A stretch of 64,000 nucleotides of DNA from Tubulanus polymorphus. Its lineage: Eukaryota > Nemertea > Palaeonemertea > Tubulaniformes > Tubulanidae. The stretch covers positions 3,238,001 through 3,302,000 of the forward strand of contig NC_134035.1 in assembly GCF_964204645.1 (NCBI RefSeq), written 5' to 3'. Both the position numbers and the translations under genes were made by a program. The notes beneath the pieces were generated by a model. It did no database searches. It was not told the origin of the DNA and saw nothing but the letters and a program-made list of their open reading frames with translations. Shown here in pieces: positions 47,131-58,656 of the stretch (positions are counted from its first letter, which is position 1; each line of letters starts with the position of its first letter).

Positions 47131-47345
47131 GACGAAATTTAATTTACGTGAAAAATTCTGTAAATTCGACCGCGCCGCTGGGGCCAGTTTTGTAGACTGT
47201 GGTATCAACTTTAACCCGGGGGCTTACACAATTGAAAATTGATTGAGTAAACCCCCGGGTTAAAGTTCATTCTATAAAACAGGGCCCAGTGTTTCAATTT
47301 CCGATTTCAAAATCAAACCCACTGTTTCGTTGCTGCAAGTGTGTT
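47130..47345 (-). repeat. Interspersed repeat A, copy 2, split by a MITE
   Basis: The repeat's GAAATCGGAAATTGAAACAC side (47290-47345) and its GGTCGAATTTACAGAA side (47130-47177) are separated by the palindromic element at 47178-47289. The unsplit copy at 60.4 kb shows the ancestral order. Confidence 0.75.
47178..47289. mobile_element. MITE with ends CTGGGGCCAGTTTTGTAGA
   Basis: The left end CTGGGGCCAGTTTTGTAGAC and the inverted right end CTGGGCCCTGTTTTATAGAA pair; inner arms CTTTAACCCGGGGG/CCCCCGGGTTAAAG also pair. It is inserted in repeat A. Half copies lie at 31.35 and 43.17 kb. Confidence 0.8.
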
Positions 47346-47967
47346 TGGCGGGTTTATAAGTACCGCTCCTCAATTAACAGTCGGGAAAGTTGCCTTCGAG
47401 AAATATCGCCCTTGATTCTGTCATCTGCTTTGCACCAGTTATAGTACCCGTGACTGTTTTCTGATTCGAACTGGGTTCGAATCCCATCCCCGATTTAACA
47501 ACGAAAGCGTCCGGCAGCAATTGCCCATGTTCAGGACAAAAAGCAGCTGCGTGCTACACACAGAAACAGAAGTCAATCTAACAACGAAATTAACTACAGA
47601 GAATTAAAATATAAGTTTAAGACAGTCATGGCCGATGAATCGTCCGTTTTACAGGACTGTATTACGGATACTCAAATATTTGCCTATCGTATGGCGGCGA
47701 GTGTTCTATCGGTTAACTGACCGCTACACGGCACCTTATCTCGACGTCTCTATTTACCGGTACAGTCGATAACGCCGTGGAAATGCAATTAAGAACCCGA
47801 TAAACAGCTCATTGGAGGCGGCAGTACTCGAGAGAATGAATACCGAAGATGCGGTGATGGTGGTGGTGGTGGTGGTGGTACTGTGTCGCGCTAACTAACC
47901 ACTCCACGCTCGTCTCGAAAAAAAAAAACAACGGATCGATGCACACACGCATGCGGGAAGGACATAC

Positions 47968-48080
47968 CTGAGCACCGATGTAACAATTAGGCTCTCCGCA
48001 AACAACGCCAGAATTAACAGTATAACGGCGAATAATTCTTTCCATTCTCTCCATCGCAAGGGATTTGTATGATCCTGTCC
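47968..48080 (-). CDS. Candidate internal exon, gene unknown
   Basis: On the minus strand, a pyrimidine-rich CTCTCTACAG acceptor precedes 113 bp that stay open in two frames and end at a CAG|GTATGT donor. One frame encodes a hydrophobic, membrane-like stretch (FAVILLILALFAESLIVTSV) after a polar WREWKE segment. The other reads RRYTVNSGVVCGEPNCYIGA. No partner exon was identified nearby, so this may be chance. Confidence 0.2.
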
Positions 48081-48149
48081 CTGTAGAGAGAATTCCACAA
48101 TAATAACGAAAAACAGTCCGAAAATGTAACTTTGAGCTACTAGTTTATT

Positions 48150-48184
48150 CAACGTTTCGACTATATTCTAATAGTCATCTTCAG
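48150..48184 (-). repeat. Hammerhead-like core motif
   Basis: Minus strand: CTGAAGA, T, stem GACTAT / loop TAGAAT / stem ATAGTC, then GAAACGTTG and AATAAACTAGTAGCTC. It matches the CTGANGA-stem II-GAAA core of hammerhead ribozymes. Stems I and III could not be established. Confidence 0.6.
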
Positions 48185-48386
48185 GAAGAGTGAATACATC
48201 GCTTCAACACGGATAATAGTGTTTTATCAATCATGATCCTGTCCCTGTTTGTCGGTTATCGGGAAGAAAAGTTTTCGTCGAAATATTGACCACACGATCT
48301 CCGTCGTGAGCGAACGGATAGGCCTATATACTGAACATTCACCAAAAACCTGGAACACTCAAGGGATTAGGATAATGCTTTTGACC

Positions 48387-48617
48387 ACGGGCCAGGGGCT
48401 GTTGGTTAAAGATAACCGGTGGATACTTACCATAGTTTACATGAAGTTTTTTTAATTGTCACTATGTCAACTATCCACTAATCTAACCAACTTTGGAGCA
48501 ACTGGCCCCCTGATCAAAGGTTGGTATGAGTTAAAACCAGTGGAAACATACCATTGACAATTGAATTTGTATTGTTACCATGTCCAACTCCGACCAAGTT
48601 TTGAGCAACCGACCCCT
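48387..48617. mobile_element. Two adjacent MITEs, family GGCCAGTTGCTCAAAAGTTG
   Basis: The first (about 48387-48511) has inverted ends GCCAGGGGCTGTTGGTTA and GGGGCCAGTTGCTCCAAA with paired TATCCAC/GTGGATA inner arms. The second (about 48514-48617) is more degraded and ends TTTTGAGCAACCGACCCC. Confidence 0.7.
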
Positions 48618-49028
48618 GAGTGTCATTGTAACGCAGACACCTAGGCAGGAAGGCTATTGTCTCGATACTTCTTCTTGAAATCGCCATAACTTTAGACCAC
48701 AGAAATCCAGTTTAATCAAACGGATTTTGCGGAATACCGTCGATACAGCCACTACCAGGACTGGGTGAAACTAAAACTGATTATTGGGCCGTACGTACTT
48801 ATCCCGGCCTTCCCTGTTATTTGAATTATGAGTTCGCACTCTGCGCCCCTCTCCCTCTGAGATGATGATCATCGATATAAACGAATATAGAAAAAACTGA
48901 TCATTTCTAATACGATTCGTATATATAGCGTTTATTAGTTTTTATCATTGCCTCCGTGCTACTGTCGTATCTCGAAAAAACCACTTAAATCTTTGAGTCG
49001 AGAAGATACACACTATGCGTGTAAGATG

Positions 49029-49279
49029 GATGACGAGAAAAATCCCTGACAATGATTCAGTCCGAGATGAAAAATTCTTGAATAGAAGAGACTTTATTTT
49101 GAGTACCGTTACGGCAAAACACTATCAGCCATCATCAGGCGTACTGATGATGGCTAAAATAGTGTACGCCTGATGATGGCTAATAGTGTTTAGCCGAAAC
49201 GTTGCTCAAAATAAAGTCTCTTCTATTAAAGAATTTTTTTATCTCGGACTGAATCATTGTGGCATTTTTTCCTCGTCAC
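49029..49279. repeat. 250-bp palindrome built from two hammerhead-like repeats
   Basis: The arms run from GATGACGAGAAAAAT to the inverted ATTTTTTCCTCGTCAC and share AATGATTCAGTCCGAGAT, AATAGAAGAGACTTTATTTT and the motif CTGATGA-TGGCT..-GCC-GAAACG. The plus copy (49170-49205) keeps CTGATGA, stem GGCTAA/TTAGCC and GAAACGTTGCTC. The minus copy (49139-49107) has GTAAC instead of GAAAC. Confidence 0.85.
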
Positions 49280-51670
49280 CTAAATTCTAATGCGCTTTCC
49301 TGTATGCCGTATAACGTCATTTATATCTACACACGTATATTCGTCGGGATTTGTTTTCTTGACGCAGTTTCGTTGATAAGATGATCTTATATAATGCCGT
49401 CTGCTTCGACGACGGAAACAACACTCGGCGCGTACGTATATTTCAAGGCGGCGAGAAATAACCCGACAGACGACGACAGAGATGCCGATCTAAAATAATC
49501 CAATTCGTATGTCGTCGATTATTTTCGTAAGATAAACTGTGTAGCCTTTTTACTCGACGTCGCGGGTTCTGTTTTGATTCTATTTAGCAGTCGTATCGCG
49601 ATGTCTCTCCGTCGAGGAGGAACTCTTTGAAATCCGAACGATTTGTTCGACGCTGTTGTGTGATAGCGGCGCTAACCGTCTTCAGCTCGGTGATATAGAG
49701 ACATAAAGAATTATTTAGAATTGTATACTTTTTTACGAACGTTATTATATGGGAACCTTCATCATCGCTAGTCGAGGATTCCGGTTTAAGCGAGCTATGA
49801 TTCATCCGCTAGGGGCTCGAAGATTTTAATAGTAACCATCTTGATGGATAGAGCGAAAATCAAGCGTGCTAAGCATCTTTTGAGTAAATGTTCCCTATGG
49901 CCCCTGTTTGCAGTACTAGTACGTCAGTATTTCATTATATCATTATAACTATGCAAAATTTGTACAGCACCTTATTCCGAAAGAGCGCTTTACACAACAT
50001 AAAATATAAAAGACTTCTGCTAAACGTCTCTGCTATTTTCTGCTATATGTCTCTCTAAAAAATGAATGAATTATCGTCAAAAACTAAATATGATGATATT
50101 CGAATTCGGAAGCCTCAAAATCCAAATCAGTTTCAAATTGACAACCCTTTAGATTAAGTATTAGTCATGCCATCTGTTTGGGATAGCCGGCGTTAATTTT
50201 CCTCAAATATCCCAAAAAACTACTAGAGATACCTCCATCGCCGTGTTCAAGAATGACAAGATTCTTTATCTGTACATTGACTACAGGAGCACGGGGTTAA
50301 GAGAAGTTTAAAATGTCTCGCGATGAGACGCGCGGAAAACAAACCGTTTCGTGCGGGTAATTTGTATTCTGGTATTGACGGCGCGTTATCGTGTGCCGGT
50401 GACAGCCGCCTGTCGAAGATGAAAACGCGCCGGAGAAACGAAGCTGACCGGTAGTATAATCATCAGCCGAACACGCCGGGGATGTACGTCATTTCGTGGA
50501 CACGTAATTATCGCAATCAAATGATTGATAATTGTATTTTTTTCCTCGCCGAGCGCCGGGACGTCGCTCAAACACGCCTCGGAAGACGTCGACGACTTTC
50601 GAATTATCTATGATGGGTAGTTTTTTAATAGTATAGCTTCCGAAATGTGTCTGGTTTTTATTTCTAATCCTACATACATGCAGGAAGCGCTCGGGACTTG
50701 GCGCTAAAAACAACTGCGGGATGCGCCCGTTACTAAATCTTGCCAAAATTTAAAACGGCACTTAACGGCTCTCAAAACCTTCTGCATAAATCCCGTAAAC
50801 TAATACCCCTTGCACTAGTTACTAAGCCCCGTTTCCGGCTGCGGGGCGAGTCTTATTTTTTTTCTCGCTTAAAATCCAGTTCTCCGAAACATCGGCCTCG
50901 TTCGTTTATAATATGAAATGTATCAGTCGATTTACGAGATTTTTGAGGTCGTTTCGTTTCGAAAGTAATCAGTCCCGTCGGAGTGATCATCGTTCCGAGT
51001 TCAATTTTATTTCTATTCCTTACTTATAATACAAAAGAAGATATATGGCGTATTTACGACAGTAACTACGTGTATACTCGATATAGAATGTAATAGGAAT
51101 ACGGTTCGGTTAGACAGAATCATGTTGATATGTATACGCATATTATATATTCCTCATATAGAACATAATATACAAAGAAGATAAAAAACAGATGTTCCCA
51201 ACCGATATCATAAGAAGGCTCCCTACACCGAGCTCTCGTTTTTGACGAGTATCTTCGAATTATAGCTTGATCTGTACACCAGTAAATGCAGTCTCCGAAC
51301 AAAATTCTAGATAAACATCAAGTGTAAATTCTTAATGCTGAAAAGTTTTCTGTGTATATACATCATGTCGTGTCAGACGTATCAGTTCTTGCAAAATAGC
51401 TCGCAGGGTCGGATCCCAAGGGTCTTATGGGACACATTTTCAACATCCTCAAATTTTGATTGCCTACTTTCGGGAAGAATCTGCCGAAAAAAATCTAGAA
51501 AATGACAATTTCTGTAAAATGAAGTCAAACTTGTCGGAAATTCTTGAAAGGTCCATTTTATTATCAATACGCTCAAAAGAAACATTCGATAAGGCCCTCG
51601 GGTCACGCAGACTCGTGACATATTTGAACGGCCATTTTGTATGCCCGAGATTTGGCAAATTGATAGATCA
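49280..51670. other. No gene recognised
   Basis: Several short frames on both strands overlap each other (49584-49805, 50386-50746, 51382-51687) without domains or consistent splice sites. A CpG-rich patch lies at about 50330-50620. Confidence 0.4.
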
Positions 51671-51942
51671 TTAAGCCAAACGCACACGACACAGAGAAAC
51701 AGGAAAACACAGAATTACGGAATCAAACATTGTTTGATCTTGTAAACATTGTTTCCCGAAAAATTGTTTCTCGTAAAACGAACTCGCCATGGGGAAACAT
51801 GACAGAAACGCGGAATCGAACTTGTTTGATTTGTGTTTCTCGTAAGCGCACACGACGCACACGACGCAGTGAAACGCTCGGAAGCATGTTTCTGTCTCCG
51901 GTTTCCGTGTTTCCTTGCGTCGTGTGTCGTTGGGATCAATTA
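51671..51942. mobile_element. MITE, family GCCAAACGCACACG, copy 2
   Basis: Left end AGCCAAACGCACACGACAC and inverted right end CCCAACGACACACGACGC. It contains inner copies of the same motif (GCGCACACGACGCACACGAC near 51845), so it may be two merged elements. TTA occurs beside both ends. Confidence 0.7.
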
Positions 51943-52244
51943 GTTTTTGAGAGGGGTGGCGTCGATGGATGGAACGGGGACGAGAGATGGATATCTGCGG
52001 GCATTATGTAGATTTCCGTCGCGCATTGAAGGTCACGATCGGCGTGCGATATGGTCGATTTTGCTCGATCGGTGTCGTGTCGCGACGGATGGGCTGATTG
52101 TGCTGTCGACCTTATATTCGAGACTCATCTACAGACGATAAGAATGTCACCGATACCTCGTTGAGAATCGTCGAGTGACTATTCTTGACTACGAATTAAT
52201 TGCATTCAAAAGAACCCGTCGAGCGTCGCATTAAGTATATTGTT

Positions 52245-52285
52245 AAAATGCTGTTGCTGTTGCTGCTGCTGCTGCTGCTGCGCTG
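52245..52285. repeat. CTG/TTG trinucleotide tract
   Basis: Interrupted (CTGTTG) followed by (CTG)7-8. No open gene contains it. Confidence 0.9.
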
Positions 52286-52569
52286 CACCTCTGTATAGAT
52301 TTTCGTAGACTTAATCTTATTAAACTAGTCGAATATAAGCGCTGCCCCAGGTTAATTTGGACGACGGCGCCGCCGGGTAGAAACGCCATCATCTGCGGAG
52401 TCCCAAGACTTTAACAATAACAGGAAAACTAACTTTCAAGTTCATCGACACCTCGGAAAATAACACTATAATTTGCTTGAATTTGTCGATAATAAATAAT
52501 ATGATATTTAGAATCATATAATATTAAGGAACAATAAGGTTATTTTTATTTGAATGTATCGTAGGCTTA

Positions 52570-52920
52570 ATTGAATTGAATTGGCTGGCAACCAGTCTAG
52601 CCCTGATATTGATGACGTAGGGCATATCTGCTCAAAATAATCATCAAAATTTATCGAAAATAAAATAGAAGTTATGAAATTTATGCCACTATTGTAATTG
52701 TTATTTCGAGACGCCAATATTGATGGCGTAGTACACTACGGGCTCAAGAAAACATTTCGGACTTTATTTTTCTTTTGCGGTTTAGGACAAAGTGTTTCAT
52801 CGATGGTTATCCAAAAAAATTCCCAAAAGACTCCTTCGAAACAGGTCAAAAACAGCATTCATTTTTTGAATCGGTTTAAATGCGAGTTCCATTGAATTGA
52901 GGATTTTTCAGCTTTTGACG
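52570..52920. repeat. Dimeric GATGACGTAGTGCAC repeat (copy 3)
   Basis: Leader GGCAACCAGTCTAGCCCTGA, cores at 52611 and 52722 (the latter mutated to GATGGCGTAG), closer together (111 bp) than in copies 1 and 2. Confidence 0.75.
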
Positions 52921-53159
52921 AAAATATTCATGCAGTATCGAGTAACGAAAGCAAATATTCATGGGCGCTAAAATATTTATTCAGATTTATTCAGAGAGTT
53001 GACACATGACGGTATCGATGTACGAAACGTTGCTTCTATATTATATTGGTCCCTACAACCGGGAAGGGTAAAAAGGTTGTCGAGCTGAGAAACATTGATG
53101 TAACGGAATAGATATGAAATGAAATAGATGGCCGGTTTTATGGATAAGGGGTCATTGCT

Positions 53160-53660
53160 CCCACTTGAGACCATAGTCTAAGACCATTTCAGTTCTATAA
53201 CTATCAATATAACCACTTAAGAGTGTAAGCTCATTTTGCTTCTATAGACAATCTAATAACGTAAGACCATTTTAGTTCCACAACCAATCAAACTACAGGG
53301 GCTCGTATCAGAGTTGTAGGTAATGTAAAAACGATAATCTGTTAATCCGATGTATATAGTATATATTTTATATACACTATATACATCGGATTAACAGATT
53401 ATCGTTTTTACATTACCTACAACTCTGATACGAGCCCCTGTGAATCAAACAACTTAAGACCATTCCAATGCACTATGCACAGGGTTTCAGTGCCTTAATT
53501 TTCTAAGTACAGCCTATTGGCTCGCACTCTATCCCCCGGAACCAACATTATGTATTGAAAAAAAATCTATCTATTCAAGCACATTTTAGTTCTATAACCA
53601 ATTCGGATTTTGGATTCGACACTCGACTATGGAACCGACCGACCTTTATAGGGCAAGGAA
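53160..53660. repeat. Host repeat (AAGACCATTTTAGTTC family) around the hAT MITE
   Basis: Several degenerate units of AAGACCATTTTAGTTC and CTATAACCAATC on both sides of the MITE. Related to repeats at 23.4, 39.3 and 61.0 kb. Confidence 0.6.
53294..53442. mobile_element. 149-bp hAT-like MITE with 8-bp TSD
   Basis: A nearly perfect palindrome. The ends are TACAGGGGCTCGTATCAGAG and, inverted, CACAGGGGCTCGTATCAGAG; the roughly 64-bp arms are essentially identical around an AT-rich centre. It is flanked by AATCAAAC at 53286-53293 and 53443-53450. The CAGGGG-type terminus plus an 8-bp TSD indicates a non-autonomous hAT element. The near identity of the arms suggests a recent insertion. Confidence 0.9.
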
Positions 53661-53889
53661 GGATGTCATCGTAGGAAGCCGCGGACGATGCCCCCAAGCT
53701 TTCGCAGAGTAACAAACAATTTCAAAGCCCCAAATGCCACATATACGCCAAGAAAAAGGTATTAGTGAGTGCAGTCAATCCATTGGCCTCATTTCGTGTT
53801 ATCCAGAACGGCTTGCCTGCATTTCTTTAGGTAAATTAACTTTTAGTGCTGCCCCGCTAAGTCAACGCACGTTCAAAGAATCACTTCAC

Positions 53890-53965
53890 TAACTGTTCAA
53901 GCAACTCCAATTTCAAAATCAAAACCCCCGCTTCGTTCCCAGCAGGTTAGGCGTGTTTGTTCAGT
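53890..53965 (-). repeat. Interspersed repeat A, copy 3 (fragment)
   Basis: Only the GGGAACGAAGCGGGGG and GATTTTGAAATTGGA blocks survive. Confidence 0.6.
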
Positions 53966-54242
53966 GACATAACAAATAACTCAAATCAAACGACCAATCA
54001 AGTAAATAGAGGTAAAATCTTCCCTATTTCACGGTGAAGAAATCCGGATTTAGAAAACCTTCGACGATTTAATTCAGTTTTATCAGTCACTATAAAAAAA
54101 CTAAGAGGGTAATGACATTTTGTTGACTCAATCCTTTGAGCCATTTTCTAAGTTCAGAACTTCGTGACGTTTAGACTCAATTCAATGAGCCATTTCCAAA
54201 AGTAGTGGCGTTTAGACTCAGTTCTACGAGACATTTTCGGTT
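53966..54242. other. No gene seen
   Basis: A loose repeat of 'GACTCAATTCAATGAGCCATTTTC' type occurs two to three times at about 54125-54240, written here only as a pattern. Nothing coding. Confidence 0.4.
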
Positions 54243-54369
54243 TTGAAAATTTCTCATAAAAAATCGAGCCGAAACGTCGAATATTCTCGTTATAGTTCAT
54301 TCTTAGTATCGTTGGCTTTCCGTAACAATAATCGAATTAGACACAGTTTCATCTTGTCTATTGAAACCA

Positions 54370-54480
54370 CCCGTGCAGGTTTCTTGCGCGCCCGGCGCCC
54401 CTGCAGGTTTCTTGCTCGCCCGGCGCCCCTGCAAATTTGCCTGCGCGCCCGCCCCTGCAAGTTTTCCTGCACTGCAAGTT
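54370..54480. repeat. About 30-bp GC-rich tandem repeat, four copies
   Basis: The unit CCCCTGCAGGTTTCTTGC followed by GCGCCCGGCG decays along the array. Arg/Pro/Ala-rich frames on both strands derive from it. Confidence 0.8.
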
Positions 54481-54714
54481 CATCTATCTCGAAACGGAGT
54501 TGCGCCGATGCGCGTTATAGCACGTCGTCGACGCGTCATACGACGAGTGCGCGCGCCAGCTCGACAACGACTCATCAATAGCCACCGCACGCTCAAAAGC
54601 AGTCATCGCCTTTCATTTTTCTCGGATAAACTGAAACAACTCAGCGAACTCGTCTCGACGAAGAACTATAACAAATTACAAAGCGACAATCGTCAACGAT
54701 TCTCTAAAAAGGTA
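54481..54714 (+). CDS. Possible coding exon ending at a consensus donor
   Basis: The frame reads a basic stretch, then an amphipathic helix-like segment (FFSDKLKQLSELVSTKNYNK) and QRFSKK, ending precisely at AAAAAG|GTAAGA. No downstream exon was found and the upstream part is GC-repeat derived. It could be a first exon of an otherwise unrecognised gene. Confidence 0.2.
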
Positions 54715-55176
54715 AGACGCAATTAAGTATACGCTGAAAATTGTATCGTTCATCATAAAACAACGTGGTTCAACCGATTTACTTTTTAGTTTAAATCTAT
54801 AGAATTTTTAGTAATGAAAAACATTTTCAGTCTTAACTATCGTCGTCATACGACGGAATACAGCTAGCAGGAAATGTTCTTAGATTTGCGATTTTAATCT
54901 ATAAATCGATATATTTTTTTGCTAAAATATTTGTCGATTTTGATTTCAAAGAAATAGAAAAAAACTGAATGTAGAAAACATAGCGTTTTATACTCGTTTC
55001 AAATAAGATTTATTTTCATTGATTCACCGCATTGGTAAGCTTCGGTAACAATTCCATTCTTTTGTCAAAATATCCCCCGAAGGCTTCGCTAATCAAAGTA
55101 CAACATGTAGAAACATCTAAAATAATTCCTCGACCTCGGATAGAAATGCGCAATCTTTGAGGTCGGATCGCTATCA
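54715..55176. other. No gene seen
   Basis: AT-rich and featureless to inspection. Confidence 0.4.
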
Positions 55177-55490
55177 GGATCCAGTTCAAACGTTATTGTG
55201 AGTTACTCTGAGATGAATAAGTTCATTTTCGATGAGTTACCTCTTGAGTCGAATCGGGTGATTTTAAAGTTATAACGAATTCTATGCTGTGTAAGTCAGC
55301 GAGAGAGTTAAATCTTGGGCCCGGTTTTATTGGCTAGATGTCATAGTAATCTTTATAGGGTAAATCCTCACCCAGACCAACTTCTGCAGTGTTGTGAGTT
55401 AGAATTTGACTAATAGAAAATTGACTATAATCTAAACTATAATCTTAACTGAATGTTAACTCCAGGTGATATGACCGGGAACTGGATCCC
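55177..55490. mobile_element. MITE, family GGACCCAGTTCCACAG, degenerate pair
   Basis: GATCCAGTTCAAACG start, TAAGTTCATTTTCGATGAG centre, and a second decayed unit ending near GGAACTGGATCCCAGG (55478). Confidence 0.55.
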
Positions 55491-56618
55491 AGGGTTCATG
55501 TCTTACGAAAAAGTTTAAGCCATATCTTCGGTTTGATTGCTCAAATTGTTAATTCATGTTTCCAACGAGTGCAAAAATTAAAACTAAAACCGTTTTAAGC
55601 TTGAACATTATCGTGATTATCGGGACCCACAGTGTTATTTTAATGTAACCGCCATAGTTTTAATGAGAAACAAAAAAATTGACGAATTTAGAAAATGTTC
55701 TCGGGGATTATTTTTTACCCCGCGTATTTCTAGAACTCGGCGCAGTAGAGATCGACCGAGAATCGATGATCATTCCCAGCTATGACGTACGCGCACGACT
55801 TCGCCATTTTTCGGCATATTCGCGCGTTCGATAGCAAAACAACGTTTGGTCATTTACGAATAACGTGTTCTTTCGAGAGAGATCGAACCGCGTCGAAAAT
55901 CCCGTCCGATATATATTATAAATAGCGACCGCCTGTTGAAGAATTGATATTTCGCCGAGTGCATTTTACGACTCGCGTTTCGGCCTATGACGAGTTGAAC
56001 GAAAAATTCCCATTTTCGTCAATAAGATTTCGCGCGCGCGCGCTCGCACGACGCCACTTCGCGATCGAAAGAGCCGACAATAATCGGCGAAATCCTGAGA
56101 AAAACATCAACGGTTTTACGAACGTTCTCCGCCACGACAGCAGCCGCCGGCTTAAATAGAGTTTTAATTAAAAGCCAGAAAATTCTTCTAGCCGCTTTCG
56201 AAAGTACCCAAACTCGTGCAGATTAGAAATATCTACATCAAAAGACAAAAGCGCTGGTGGAATTTCCAGTGAATTATTGTGTTTTTTCCCCGATGAGACG
56301 TTCGAAGCTGTCGATGAATCCTACATTATTCCTTTTGTTTCTGCGTGAAAAAAAACATTACTTTCGATGTTTTATAGAAGAAAAAAAAGATTCTTTATCC
56401 CGAACATTTTCAATCATTTTCCATCGCGATTCGAATCAGGAACGGGCAAAAAAAAATCTCGATCGCGTTTTCTCAGTCGAATCGAGATCTCTGCGACGAT
56501 CGCTACATATTTCTAGTTATTTCTGTATAATTCACGCCGGATTAAGCTCGCGAGGAATTCGGTAAAATGATTATGGATGTCTGCGCGCGAAGCCCATACT
56601 TTAAACTTTCCCCCTTGA
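55491..56618. other. No gene recognised; CpG-rich block
   Basis: Around 55740-56160 the sequence is rich in CG and GCGCGCGCG; frames there have no recognisable domain. It may be a regulatory or promoter region. Confidence 0.4.
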
Positions 56619-56740
56619 GTCTAACGCGCACACGGCACAATGTTCGTTTCATCAAAACAAAAAAACACGTTTTTCACAAACGAATATTTCAATTTGAATA
56701 TTTCAACGCACACGGTATGACGATGTTGTGCGCTGGGCTT
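56619..56740. mobile_element. MITE, family GCCCAACGCACACG, copy 3
   Basis: Left GTCTAACGCGCACACGGCAC and inverted right AAAGCCCAGCGCACAAC, with an internal AACGCACACGG motif. Confidence 0.6.
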
Positions 56741-57260
56741 TATTCGTATTCACGTATATAGTTACTGTCATTCTGTAGAGATGCTAATCGTCAAAATGAT
56801 AATCAGCGATGGAATTTCATCTAATATCGTCGAGGCAAAGTTAACATTTTTGTGGAAAAACGGCTCATCAAAAGTGGGAACAGAACCGATAACTCTTTCT
56901 CCTTATCTGGGCAGTATCGCCTAGAATATTCCTTCTACTCAGAAAATTTGTCGATCTTCAAAAAGGGAATTGTCCTTCTCGTTATAATTCGGTTGATTTA
57001 TTCTCTATTTGATGTACGCTCATTTCTAGGCGTATCCAAAATATTGTTCGCAATATTTGCATTTATGATTGTTACACAACTCTTTGCAATACGTATTAGA
57101 TTGATCGTCTAATTGAATTCGCGATTCTAGCAAATTCTCTATCGATCGTTGGTTTTCTTCGCGCGTAAAAGAATCAACGTTAGGTTCAACGGCGTCGATC
57201 TTGAAATAGAGACGTTTTTGTCCATTTTATTTTAATTCGATCGATTAGATTTGCTAAAAA
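56741..57260. other. No gene seen
   Basis: An 86-residue hydrophobic frame (56852-57112 plus) contains two membrane-like stretches, but there is no homologue, promoter or splice support. Confidence 0.35.
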
Positions 57261-57264
57261 GCCG

Positions 57265-57480
57265 ACCACGCCTGCCGGAAATGAACGAAAAAGAGGGTTT
57301 GATTTTGAAATCAGAAATCGAAGATACATATACAGATACAGTTGTGTGATCGGCGATCGAATTTACGGATTTTTGTGTCTAAATCAAAGCGATAATACAT
57401 CATTGGAAATTTCGGTCCCAACCAGACAACCAGCCCGAACCGACAAGAACTACTGTTAAGACAGTCTCCGCTGGGCCGTA
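57265..57480 (+). repeat. Interspersed repeat A, copy 4
   Basis: GCCTGCCGGAAATGAACGAA, GGGTTTGATTTTGAAATC and the downstream AACCAGCCCGAACCGACAAG blocks align with 60.4 kb. Confidence 0.75.
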
Positions 57481-58330
57481 GATTGCCGCGCGAACTGTGT
57501 CAGGGCGAAATAACCTGTCCAATATACCATTCCGTCGACATTATTTCGAACAAGCGCCGTGCATCATCCGGCATACTGATAACTACATCCGTGTCTAATA
57601 AATTGGTTAATAATATATAAAACCGACCGAAGACAATATCTGGGAATTACTTCATCAACGGGCCCGGGTTTCACCGTCGGTTCGTAAATTTGTTATCACG
57701 CAAGTCGTCGACGTCGTCGATCGTCTGCGCGCGTCGTGGCGTATATGTATTTGACGAAGCGTCGATTGCAATTTTCGCGCCAAACCGCCGCGAGCGCTTC
57801 GACACCGGCGTATATAATACGAAAACTAACGCCACAGCAGCAGCGGCGGCGGTGGCGGTGCATCGCGATGAATAAAATATATCCGCAGATTATTTTTGGT
57901 CATAAAACTTGGATTAACTAATCAATCCCGGCGTGATGGTCGCGCCTCGACTTGCGAACACCGATGGCGTTTTGTGCAGAGACGACGCGCGTTCGTAACA
58001 ACAATTAGTTATATTATACCGCGCACACCGCGCACACCGCGCACAGCGTAGAATATTTCCATTGAATTTCATCAAACGATCCGAATTTCAGGAAATTTTC
58101 CAATTTATTCAATCGGAAGTTGATGAAATAGCGGTCGCTTTTCAATCAGACTCGCTTTTCAAACCGAGTTCTATAACGCCGCGGTAATAGCGGTAGTTAA
58201 ACCGTCGAAGAAGCTTTTGAAATCAATCAGTGTTGAGATCGTCTCTTCGTTCGCTATTGTTTATAAGTGGCCGAACGGCGTGACAACTTCGACGAAAAAG
58301 GCACACGCAGTTTTCAAACAAACAGTAAAT
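57481..58330. other. No gene recognised; CpG-rich, short tandem repeats
   Basis: Includes a (CGG/CAG) tract at about 57830-57862 and three copies of GCGCACACC at 58020-58047. Short frames are compositional. Confidence 0.4.
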
Positions 58331-58656
58331 TCGAGCGCTAGCGCGCGCACGGCACGAAATGAACGCGAACGTTTCGTTTCTCCGGCCTGTTTTGCTAGCG
58401 CGTGCGCAGCTACGAAACAAGAAACGCGGTTTCGATCACCGTGTGCGATGTAAACAAGGAAACTTTTGGTCAGTGCTGTTGCGAAAGTTGGTTAAAGTCA
58501 ACTATCCACTGGTAAATATATAATAGTTTTCGCCATGTATATATGCAGAATGAATAATATATAATTACGAACAGGTTGCATACATAGGCGGCTGGATGCT
58601 TGGAAAGCTAATAAAGGCTGTGTCCCGTAGGGATCCAAGCACCAAGATAACTCTAA

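Noticed and set aside
47440-47500. tRNA-like B box GGTTCGAATCCC
   Set aside because: No A box or cloverleaf could be found at the right distance.
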